From: Thermoflexales bacterium
GTDB taxonomy: Bacteria; Chloroflexota; Anaerolineae; Fen-1058
Direction of reading: 5' to 3'
NCBI GenBank assembly: GCA_016931085.1
Contig: JAFGFO010000238.1
Coordinates: 1 to 5,304 of the forward strand
Length of the DNA stretch: 5,304 nucleotides
The position numbers and the translations under genes are program-made. The notes beneath the pieces are model-generated. The model ran no database searches, had not been told where the DNA came from, and was given only the letters and a program-made list of their open reading frames with translations. This document shows positions 1 to 5,304 of this stretch, in pieces (the stretch's first letter is position 1; every line of letters starts with the position of its first letter).

Positions 1-78
1 AAAAATGTACCTGCCTGAATAGTTACGACAAGGATATTGTAACCCCTGCACCCGATTTGGGCAAGCCTAAACTGTGCC
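1..78. other. Short downstream flank without a recognisable gene
   Basis: These bases follow the stop codon on the minus strand. There is an imperfect inverted repeat at 22-28 and 37-43 (GTTACGA / TTGTAAC) with an 8-nt loop, and a run of five A at 1-5 that would read as U5 in the minus-strand transcript. The hairpin is weak and the U run is about 16 nt beyond it, so I do not call a terminator. The flank is lower in GC than the gene. Confidence 0.4.
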
Positions 79-3000
79 CTACTTCTTGCGCTTGCTACTC
101 GCGCCAGCGCGGATCCATCCCGCGCCCAACACGCCGACAACCAGTGCCACTCCCAGCGAGACCAGGTTGAATCCGGCCACGTTGGCCAACGAGCGCAGCC
201 TGACGGCGGTCGGGCCGGTCCTGTAGGCTACCGTCCAGGTCGAGAATTTGTGCACGTTGGCGCGGGTAATGGTGGCCGCAGTGACGGTATGATCAGCTTG
301 CTCGCCACAGTCCCAGCCCTCGTCCGTCCACCAGCACAGCTTGTCGAGATCGTCGGCCGGCACAGACCCCAGCGAGACGGTGAGCGTGACGGTAAAGACC
401 TCGCCAGGCTGGCAAGCGGACTGCGTGATATACCAGTAGCGCCCGGTCTTGAAATTGTCCGTGGCAGCCTGCGGGTGATTCTCGTCGAACTGCTGCACCC
501 CAATCTCGCTCAGGCAGTCGCCCGGGCCGCGATGTTCGACCGTGATCGTGATGGGGAGTGGTTCAAACGTGATGGGGCCAAGGCCAGTGACAGGCTTCGT
601 GGGGATCACGTACTCGTCTGCTCCAAGATCAAAACCACTTCCCTGTGGCCGGGCATCCCCATCGATATCCGTCAATACTCCCGCGTTCACGCCCCGGTCG
701 ATGGCAGCCGACGTGGCGTTGATATGGTAATCGGCGTTATCCAGGAAAGCCGGGTCGCCCATATACTGGTTCTGCACCTCCACCATGGCCGAAGGCGATT
801 GAGAGACGGTGATGGGGGTGGCATACCAGAGAATGCCATTGACCGTGACGGTGTTGCCGGCGGTGACGCTGATGCCCACACCCTGCTGCGCCAGGATGGT
901 GTTGGTGAAAGCAACGCTGATGGGCTCGGCACCCGTGGTCACATAGATGCCGCTGCCGTCGCCGTCACCGCCGGTGGTGTTGCGGGCCACGGTCGTGTGC
1001 CAGAACTGGGCCGAGCCGTCAATGTACAGCCCGCTGCCTAAGGCTTCGGCAAAATTATCGGCGACGATATTGTTGATCAGCCTGGAGCCGGGCGCTCCCA
1101 CCGATAGTCCCCCACCGATCTCATGGGCAGTGTTACCCCTGATCGTGTTGCCGCTGACCACAATGGCGCCGCCCCATAGGGCCGCCCCGCCGCCGCCCTT
1201 GATGGCCGTGTTCGACATGATGCTGTTGTTGCTCAACGCAGCGGGACTGGAAAGCGTTAGAATCCCACCGCCATACCTGGCTGTATTGCTAAAGATGGTG
1301 TTCCCGGATAGTGTGCTATCGCTGTTCTGCAAGAACACGCCGCCGCCCAAGGTAAACTCCTCACCGGCGATGTTGAAATAGATCCAGGTGTTGCTGATCG
1401 TGGCCGTGGCGCTGACGACGTACAGCCCTCCACCGGCGTCCCAGCCCCACTCGACGCCGCCCAACCCGGCCGCGTCGCCGCCGGTGAGGCGCAGCCCCTC
1501 GATCGTCGGGCTGACCGAAGGGCCAGTGACGTAGAACACGCGTCCCTCGCCCATCGCGTCCAGCGTGGTGGGGTTCGCCTCCGGGTCGGGCGTAACCCAG
1601 TTTATCGTCGTGTAACCGCCGCGCACAGTGAGGCTCTTGTCCAGGTAGACCTGCTGGCGCAGCCCGGCCCGCTCGCCAACCCCCAGGCAGGTTCCGGCCA
1701 CCTTGACCACATCGCCCTCACTGGCGGCGTCCACCGCCGTTTGAACCGAAGCGTATTCCGTCGCAGCATCACCGATACGCACGTGGCAATTCTGAGCATA
1801 GATGGTGGCCTGGGCCGTGCTGCTGCGCGCCTCGTTGGCCCGCGCCACGGCCGTGTTCACCATCGCTTGCCCCAAGGGTACAGTGCCAGACACCTCGACC
1901 GTGAGTGTGATCGTCGCGCTCGCGCCGCTGCTCAGCGTGCCGACGGCACACACGACCGCGCCTCCCCAGCCGGGGTTGGTGATGGCGCAGTTTCCCGCTG
2001 GAGCGCCAGCAATCCGCTGCCAGTTGTCCAGCGTGTCGGTGAGCACCACCCCAGTCGCGTCCGCACTCCCCAGCCCGATATTGGTCACGCCGAGGGTATA
2101 GCTCATCACCTGGCCTCGGTTCACGAACGCGGCGGACGGCTGCTTGCTGACACTCAACGCCGGCGCCGGGTACTCATCCGTGCCGAGGTCCCAGCCCAGG
2201 CCCATTGGCCGTAACTGCCCATCTCTATCCACCATCACGCCACTATCTACCCCGGCGTCACGGGCGGCCGAGGCCGCGCCGATGTGATAGTCCCCACCGG
2301 CCAGGAAGGCCGGGTCGCCCGTGATCTGGTTTTGCACCGACACTGTGGCCGAAGGCGATTGAGAAACGGTGACAGGCGTAGCATGCCAGAGGACACCGTT
2401 GACGGTGGCCGTGCTGCTGCCAGTGACACGAACGCCCACAGTTTGGCTGGCCACGATGGTGTTGGTCATGACCACGGTCGAGGTCCCTGGCCCCTGCCAG
2501 TCATACCAACCCAGGGTCACGCCGCTGCCGTCCCCGCCGCCGTTGCGGGCCAGGGTGGTTTGCAGCATATAGACGGTTTTATCCGGCGTGATAAACATCC
2601 CCGCGCCCTCCAGGCTGGCCTGGTTGCCGGCGATGACGGTGTTGATCAGGGTGACAGAAGTGTCCCAGGGATTGCTCCGCTCGTAGAAGGCGATCCCGCC
2701 GCCGTACTGCGCCGTATTCGACAGGATCGACGTCGCGCTCAGGACGGACCCTGTCTCCAGTGCCAACCCACCGCCGAACGAACGGGCGCTGTTGCCGACG
2801 AAGGTGTCGCGGGTAAAGTTGGCGCCGGCGGCCCCACCGGCCGCGAACCCGCCGCCGACCTCGGCGCTGTTCGAATCAAAGACATTGTCGGCCAGGATCG
2901 CCCACCCGGCATGCACCAACAACCCACCGCCACCCTCCAACGTACGGTTGCCCGCGAAGGTGTTGCCGATGAACGTATGGCCCTCGGTGAAGCTGGTGTA

Positions 3001-5244
3001 CATCCCGCCCCCACCCTTGGCAGCGGTGTTGTTCAAGATGCGATTGTGCGACAGCGTGAAATTCTCCCCCCCGCCAAAGATATACACGCCGCCGCCGCTG
3101 CTCTCCTCCCTGGCAAACGGGTCGTGCCCCCCCATTTGCCCGTAGGCGTTCCCGCCGGTGATGCGCAAGCCATCGATCAGGGTGGTGTCGGCGACGGGGG
3201 GTTGATAGATGTAGAACACGCGCCCCAGCCCGCGCGCATCGAGCGTGGTAGGGTGGGCCTCGGGGTCGGGCGTCGTCCAACCCGTGGTCGTGTAGCCGCC
3301 CTGGATGCTGATGCTCTTCCATTCCAGGTGCACCTGCTGGCGCGCGCCTTCGCGCCCGTGTACGCCCATACACGTCCCGGCCACCTTGACCAGCGCGCCG
3401 GGATCGGCGGCGTCCACCGCCGCCTGAACGGACGTGTATTCCGTGGCGTTATCCCCAATGTGCACGTGGCAGTCCTGGGCAAAGACAGTCGCCTGGGTGC
3501 TGTTAGCGGCCTCGTTGGCCCGCGCGGTGAGGGTGTTGGTCATGGCCTGCCCCAGGGGCGCCGTGGCCGACACTTGCGCGGTGAGCGAGATGGTGAGGGA
3601 CTCGCCGCTATTCAGCGCGCCGGGGGTGCATACAACCGCGCCGCCCCAACCCACATCCTCTATCGCGCAGTTCCCCAAGGGCGAGTCGACCAGGGTCGCC
3701 CGCTGCAAGGCGTCCAGCGTGTCGGTGAGCACGATCCCGCTCGTGTCCCGCGAGCCGCTGCTGGTCACCACGATGGTATAAGTCACCAACTCCTCCACGT
3801 TTGCCCCCACCAGGGAGGGGCCTTTGACCAGGCTCAGCGCCGCTTCCGAGTATTCATCCGCGCCCAGGTCGTAGCCGAAACCCATCGGCCGCACCTGGCC
3901 ATCCATATCCTTTGGCGTCCCTGTAACGATACCAGCGTCACGGGCGGCAGACGCCGCGCCGAGGTGATAGTCTCCACCGCCGGCGTCCAGAAAATCCGGG
4001 TCGCCCGTGATCTGGTTCTGCACCGACACGAGTGTCCCAGAAACGGTGATGGGTGTGCTGTGCCAGAGGATGCTGTCGATAGCGACCGCGCTGCCGTCGG
4101 TGATGCGCAGTCCCGTGCCCTGGCTCGCCACGATCGTGTTGCGCATGTCCACCGTCGAGCTTCCCGACGTCGACCAGGGGTTCCAGTTGCCGATGGTCAC
4201 CCCGCTGCCGTCCCCGCCGCTGTTGCTGGCCAGGGTGGTGTGCCACAGGTGGAGGGGAGCGCCTGAAATATAGATTCCAGTCCCCTCGATGCTGGCCTGG
4301 TTGTCGGCGACGAGCGTGTTGACCCAAGCACTGTCCCGCCAATTCCCACGTCCGAATATCGCCAGCCCGCCGCCGCGTTGGGCCGTATTGGAGACGACGG
4401 CGTTCGTGTCGAACTTGGCCGTGCTGTCAAAGACATACACGCCGCCGCCGGCCGATCCGGCGCTGTTGGCGCGGAAGGTGTTGCCTTGTAGGACGGCATC
4501 GGCGCCATATTCCACGTCCAGCCCTCCGCCGAGGGAGGCTCTGTTGGCGGCAAAGACGTTGTCGATCAGCGTAATGACAATATTGCGGGCGGCCATCCCG
4601 CCGCCGGCACGCTCGGCCGTATTCGAGACGATGGTGTTCCCGCGGAGGGCAAAGCCGGCGCCTTGATCGAGATAAACCCCGCCGCCATCGTAGGCGGTGT
4701 TGCTGTAGATGGTGTTGTTCGCGATGATGGTCTCCGGGGCAATTTGCATCTCTATCTCAGCATAGATCCCGCCGCCAACCTCGCCGCGGCCCTGGTTCGA
4801 CGCATTGCCGCCGGTGATGTGCAGCCCGGCGATGGTGGGAATACCATCCACACTGATATAGAGCACGCGCCCCTGCCCTTGCGCGTCCAGGGTAGTGATA
4901 TTGGTCTCGGGGTCGGGTGTGGTCCAGTTGGTGGTGGTGTAGCCGCCCTGGATAGTGACCGCCTTGTCGAGATAGACCACCTGGGTGAGGCCATCACGGG
5001 CGCTCACGCTGGTGTAGGCGCCGGCGGCGACCTTGATCACGTCGCCCTCGTTGGCAGCGTCCACGGCGGCCTGCACGGACGAATACGGGCAGTCGCTGGA
5101 GCAGACGTGCAGCTCATCGGCTGGAGCGGCGTTGGCTGCTGTGAGCTGGCCGGCCAGCAGCGTGCCGTTAAAAAGAAAAAGCATGGCTGCCGCCATGCCC
5201 ACACACACAATAAACGACCCTGCGAGTTTGATTCTCACGGCCAT
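79..5244 (-). CDS. Giant secreted, membrane-anchored protein with three tandem beta-helix domains and two DUF11 spacers
   Basis: The open frame gives 1721 residues ending at a TAG (79-81). In order it has a signal peptide (residues 1-39), beta-helix 1 (45-465, closing GADEY), DUF11-like domain (469-588), beta-helix 2 (592-1025), DUF11-like domain (1029-1149), beta-helix 3 (1153-1545), a cysteine-containing beta domain (1550-1675) and a membrane helix (about 1689-1711) before a basic SSKRKK end. The helices show glycine-rich rungs (GGGxY, NTIxxNTA) every 24-32 residues and finish in a D-x-DGxxRP ... DLGxDEY motif like that of 'choice-of-anchor Q' proteins. The family is known as extracellular repeat proteins. 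I infer a surface stalk or adhesin, probably in a Chloroflexota bacterium. I see no lyase or hydrolase active site, so an enzyme role is unsupported though not excluded. The frame is unbroken and appears complete. The real start may be GTG at 5236-5238 (residue 3), because the Shine-Dalgarno sequence sits directly against the ATG. No operon partner is visible. Confidence 0.95.
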   Translation of the reverse strand: MAVRIKLAGSFIVCVGMAAAMLFLFNGTLLAGQLTAANAAPADELHVCSSDCPYSSVQAAVDAANEGDVIKVAAGAYTSVSARDGLTQVVYLDKAVTIQGGYTTTNWTTPDPETNITTLDAQGQGRVLYISVDGIPTIAGLHITGGNASNQGRGEVGGGIYAEIEMQIAPETIIANNTIYSNTAYDGGGVYLDQGAGFALRGNTIVSNTAERAGGGMAARNIVITLIDNVFAANRASLGGGLDVEYGADAVLQGNTFRANSAGSAGGGVYVFDSTAKFDTNAVVSNTAQRGGGLAIFGRGNWRDSAWVNTLVADNQASIEGTGIYISGAPLHLWHTTLASNSGGDGSGVTIGNWNPWSTSGSSTVDMRNTIVASQGTGLRITDGSAVAIDSILWHSTPITVSGTLVSVQNQITGDPDFLDAGGGDYHLGAASAARDAGIVTGTPKDMDGQVRPMGFGYDLGADEYSEAALSLVKGPSLVGANVEELVTYTIVVTSSGSRDTSGIVLTDTLDALQRATLVDSPLGNCAIEDVGWGGAVVCTPGALNSGESLTISLTAQVSATAPLGQAMTNTLTARANEAANSTQATVFAQDCHVHIGDNATEYTSVQAAVDAADPGALVKVAGTCMGVHGREGARQQVHLEWKSISIQGGYTTTGWTTPDPEAHPTTLDARGLGRVFYIYQPPVADTTLIDGLRITGGNAYGQMGGHDPFAREESSGGGVYIFGGGENFTLSHNRILNNTAAKGGGGMYTSFTEGHTFIGNTFAGNRTLEGGGGLLVHAGWAILADNVFDSNSAEVGGGFAAGGAAGANFTRDTFVGNSARSFGGGLALETGSVLSATSILSNTAQYGGGIAFYERSNPWDTSVTLINTVIAGNQASLEGAGMFITPDKTVYMLQTTLARNGGGDGSGVTLGWYDWQGPGTSTVVMTNTIVASQTVGVRVTGSSTATVNGVLWHATPVTVSQSPSATVSVQNQITGDPAFLAGGDYHIGAASAARDAGVDSGVMVDRDGQLRPMGLGWDLGTDEYPAPALSVSKQPSAAFVNRGQVMSYTLGVTNIGLGSADATGVVLTDTLDNWQRIAGAPAGNCAITNPGWGGAVVCAVGTLSSGASATITLTVEVSGTVPLGQAMVNTAVARANEARSSTAQATIYAQNCHVRIGDAATEYASVQTAVDAASEGDVVKVAGTCLGVGERAGLRQQVYLDKSLTVRGGYTTINWVTPDPEANPTTLDAMGEGRVFYVTGPSVSPTIEGLRLTGGDAAGLGGVEWGWDAGGGLYVVSATATISNTWIYFNIAGEEFTLGGGVFLQNSDSTLSGNTIFSNTARYGGGILTLSSPAALSNNSIMSNTAIKGGGGAALWGGAIVVSGNTIRGNTAHEIGGGLSVGAPGSRLINNIVADNFAEALGSGLYIDGSAQFWHTTVARNTTGGDGDGSGIYVTTGAEPISVAFTNTILAQQGVGISVTAGNTVTVNGILWYATPITVSQSPSAMVEVQNQYMGDPAFLDNADYHINATSAAIDRGVNAGVLTDIDGDARPQGSGFDLGADEYVIPTKPVTGLGPITFEPLPITITVEHRGPGDCLSEIGVQQFDENHPQAATDNFKTGRYWYITQSACQPGEVFTVTLTVSLGSVPADDLDKLCWWTDEGWDCGEQADHTVTAATITRANVHKFSTWTVAYRTGPTAVRLRSLANVAGFNLVSLGVALVVGVLGAGWIRAGASSKRKK
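112..180 (-). other. C-terminal transmembrane anchor
   Basis: Residues about 1689-1711 are continuously hydrophobic (VAGFNLVSLGVALVVGVLGA, then GWI), followed by RAGASSKRKK. The basic tail should stay in the cytoplasm, leaving the three helices outside. There is no LPxTG motif before the helix, so sortase attachment is not supported. Confidence 0.8.
220..597 (-). other. Cysteine-containing C-terminal beta domain
   Basis: Residues 1550-1675 are found only once in the protein. They contain four cysteines (1577, 1611, 1637, 1646), a beta-rich stretch VFTVTLTVSLGSVPADDLDK, the CWWTDEGWDC segment and an ending VHKFSTWTVAYR. The pattern (beta strands, then a Trp-rich 'xWxxxxWxC' segment, then xxFSxWTV) resembles the domain that often precedes the anchor in bacterial secreted repeat proteins with the ending 'GVTSFSxWxxG'. 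I infer a cap or stem placed between the last helix and the membrane. No enzymatic motif is visible. Confidence 0.6.
604..1791 (-). repeat. Tandem super-repeat unit 3 (shorter beta-helix, no DUF11)
   Basis: Residues 1152-1547 are the third copy, opening CHVRIGDAATEYASVQTAVD and closing DLGADEY. From VQxAVDAA to the closing motif it is about 40 residues shorter than units 1 and 2, with seven glycine rungs rather than eight. The two Trp-rich loops of the other units are absent. It is not followed by a DUF11 domain; the chain passes into an unrelated C-terminal domain. This makes it the terminal unit nearest the membrane. Confidence 0.88.
610..1788 (-). other. Right-handed parallel beta-helix domain 3
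   Basis: Residues 1153-1545. Glycine turns start near 1271, 1300, 1325, 1351, 1377, 1403 and 1429. The opening Cys pair is 1153 and 1186. Conserved late coils are QFWHTTVARN and ILWYATPITVSQSPSA, and the closing motif is TDIDGDARP ... DLGADEY. The aromatic loops of domains 1 and 2 are replaced by short stretches (SVGAPGSRLIN, YVTTGAEPIS). Confidence 0.84.
1798..2160 (-). other. DUF11-like Ig-fold spacer domain 2
   Basis: Residues 1029-1149, with ALSVSKQPSAAFVNRGQVMS, YTLGVTNIGLG, GVVLTDTLD, the Cys pair 1085 and 1099 (NCAITNPGWGGAVVC) and ITLTVEVSGTVPLGQAMVN. It is a clear copy of the first DUF11 domain, including a 20-nt identical DNA stretch coding for the VLTDTLD region (2027-2046 and 3713-3732). 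Confidence 0.82.
2170..3471 (-). other. Right-handed parallel beta-helix domain 2
   Basis: Residues 592-1025. Glycine turns start near 717, 745, 772, 797, 824, 848, 880 and 906, almost the same register as domain 1. A Cys pair at 592 and 625 brackets the first strand-helix segment and probably locks the N-terminal cap. Trp-rich loops are at 854-860 (YERSNPW) and 912-916 (GWYDW). The domain closes with VDRDGQLRP ... DLGTDEY. Confidence 0.85.
3481..3840 (-). other. DUF11-like Ig-fold spacer domain 1
   Basis: Residues 469-588 have the DUF11 pattern: ALSLVKGPSLVGANVEELVT, then YTIVVTSSG, GIVLTDTLD, a Cys pair (525 and 539) around NCAIEDVGWGGAVVC, LNSGESLTISLTAQV and NTLTARANEA. Such domains usually act as beta-sandwich spacers in long surface proteins. 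The paired cysteines are likely to form a disulfide; both are kept in the second copy. Confidence 0.8.
3850..5112 (-). other. Right-handed parallel beta-helix domain 1
   Basis: Residues 45-465. Glycine-rich turns start at residues 157, 187, 214, 239, 266, 291, 321 and 345, a spacing of 25-30 that matches one coil of a pectate-lyase-like parallel beta-helix. Asn-Thr pairs recur after the strands (NNTIYSNTA, GNTIVSNTA), as expected for an asparagine ladder. The last coils carry LHLWHTTLASN and ILWHSTPITV and end in KDMDGQVRP ... DLGADEY. Trp-rich loops occur at 300-308 (GNWRDSAWV) and 353-358 (NWNPWS). Confidence 0.85.
5128..5244 (-). other. N-terminal signal peptide
   Basis: Residues 1-39 have a short basic region (R4, K6), then a long hydrophobic core (about residues 7-31, including FIVCVGMAAAMLFLF), then a small-residue stretch ending ANA-A (37-40) before PADELHV. 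This fits Sec export with cleavage by signal peptidase I after A39 or A40. The single Cys at residue 14 lies inside the hydrophobic core, so a lipoprotein signal is unlikely. The TTTTTCTTTTT tract coding for LFLF stands out against the GC-rich gene but is explained by the hydrophobic codons. Confidence 0.85.
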
Positions 5245-5250
5245 TCCTCT
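5245..5250 (-). promoter_or_regulatory. Shine-Dalgarno sequence AGAGGA
   Basis: On the minus strand AGAGGA lies immediately before the ATG at 5242-5244, with no spacer. The same motif is 6 nt from an in-frame GTG (5236-5238, residue 3), which is normal spacing. The motif therefore favours GTG as the start. The mature protein is the same either way, because both starts precede the signal peptide core. Confidence 0.6.
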
Positions 5251-5275
5251 TCATTCGTTTGCCTGGAGTGACGAT

Positions 5276-5303
5276 ACTCTTGACGAGCCCCTCTCACTCT
5301 TGA
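5276..5303. repeat. Short direct repeat upstream of the gene
   Basis: The 8-mer ACTCTTGA (plus strand) occurs at 5276-5283 and 5296-5303, exactly 20 bp apart, about 30-60 bp upstream of the start codon. Spacing near two helical turns could suit a regulator binding one DNA face. No good sigma-70 promoter is visible on the minus strand in the available 60 bases, so any role is a guess and the match may be chance. Confidence 0.25.
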
Positions 5304-5304
5304 G

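Larger units (their letters stand above)
1792..3474 (-). repeat. Tandem super-repeat unit 2 (beta-helix plus DUF11)
   Basis: Residues 591-1151 are the second copy. The opening is CHVHIGDNATEYTSVQAAVD and the segment ends KVAGTC (Cys625); then come GGYTTTGWTTPDPE, eight glycine-rich rungs, a DLGTDEY close and a DUF11 domain. It matches unit 1 rung for rung, and its DNA shares near-identical tracts with both unit 1 (for example 2312-2343 against 3998-4029) and unit 3 (2346-2372 against 786-812). It also carries an extra loop (about residues 701-716, GQMGGHDPFAREESS) before the first glycine rung. Confidence 0.9.
3475..5112 (-). repeat. Tandem super-repeat unit 1 (beta-helix plus DUF11)
   Basis: Residues 45-590 form the first copy of a module repeated along the gene. 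It opens with VCSSDCPYSSVQAAVDAA, goes through GGYTTTNWTTPDPE and TTLDAQGQGRV, has glycine rungs and a DLGADEY close, and ends in a DUF11 domain. The corresponding VQAAVDAA motif recurs 549 residues later in unit 2. Unit 1 differs at its opening: it has two cysteines in CSSDC (48 and 52) and Tyr77 where units 2 and 3 have Cys. Confidence 0.9.

Noticed and set aside
22..43. Inverted repeat downstream of the stop as a rho-independent terminator
   Set aside because: In the minus-strand RNA the stem has five good pairs and then an A-C mismatch, is low in GC, and is separated from the U5 run by about 16 nt.
2284..4266. 660-residue open frame on the plus strand, with others in the same phase at 250-1041 and 4663-5271
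   Set aside because: All three lie in the phase exactly complementary to the real codons, where antisense stops require sense TTA, CTA or TCA. Those codons are rare in this GC-rich gene, so long antisense frames are expected. Their translations are rich in Arg, His, Gly and Asp with no domain signature.
604..5112. Repeated blocks as a CRISPR array or mobile-element repeats
   Set aside because: The repeats are long, in-frame and protein-coding with multiples-of-three offsets; there are no short regular repeats with unique spacers, transposase or terminal inverted repeats.
610..5112. Assignment as an active pectate lyase or other polysaccharide lyase
   Set aside because: The fold signature is shared, but I see no calcium-binding Asp cluster or catalytic Arg or Lys motif of those lyases; the match is to the fold only.
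5167..5179. TTTTTCTTTTT tract in the signal-peptide region as a phase-variation slippage site
   Set aside because: The runs are only five bases each and interrupted, too short for typical slippage, and are explained by Leu-Phe codons.
5168..5254. 28-residue frame starting ATG AAG AGG on the minus strand and overlapping the start of the main gene, a possible leader peptide
   Set aside because: It overlaps the signal-peptide codons out of frame, has only a weak CAGG upstream, and has no attenuator-like structure after it.

Overview
The window holds one complete, very large gene on the minus strand (start near 5244, stop codon at 79-81) and almost nothing else. It encodes a secreted protein of about 1720 residues with a signal peptide, three tandem copies of a long right-handed beta-helix unit, two DUF11-type Ig-like spacer domains, a cysteine-containing C-terminal beta domain, and a final transmembrane helix with a basic tail. 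About 78 bases of downstream and 60 bases of upstream flank remain, and no neighbouring gene can be seen.

The organism is probably a GC-rich member of the Chloroflexota (Anaerolineae or Caldilineae type). This rests on my memory of similar proteins in that group. Shared signatures are an opening Cys-x-V ... TEYxSVQxAVDAA ... KVAGTC segment, then GGYTTxxWxTPDPExxxTTLDAxGxGRV, glycine-rich GGGxY rungs, a D-x-DGxxRP ... DLGxDEY closing motif and DUF11 linkers. A C-terminal membrane helix with a basic end, and no visible autotransporter barrel, Por or sortase signal, fits a protein held in a cytoplasmic membrane. The taxonomic call is an inference.

Layout in protein order (right to left in the window): ribosome binding site 5245-5250; signal peptide 5128-5244; beta-helix 1 3850-5112; DUF11-1 3481-3840; beta-helix 2 2170-3471; DUF11-2 1798-2160; beta-helix 3 610-1788; C-terminal beta domain 220-597; membrane anchor 112-180; stop 79-81. 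The helix-plus-DUF11 module is repeated at a spacing of about 550-560 codons. The third helix is shorter and is followed by a different domain, so the protein reads as helix-spacer-helix-spacer-helix-cap-anchor.

The likely role is a long stalk projecting from the cell surface, perhaps for adhesion or carbohydrate contact, but no catalytic site is recognisable and no substrate can be named. The most useful leads are the Trp-rich loops present in units 1 and 2 but missing from unit 3, the changed cysteine pattern in unit 1, the patchwork of near-identical DNA between units, and a probable GTG start two codons inside the longest reading frame. I found no CRISPR array, RNA gene, mobile element or convincing new system.
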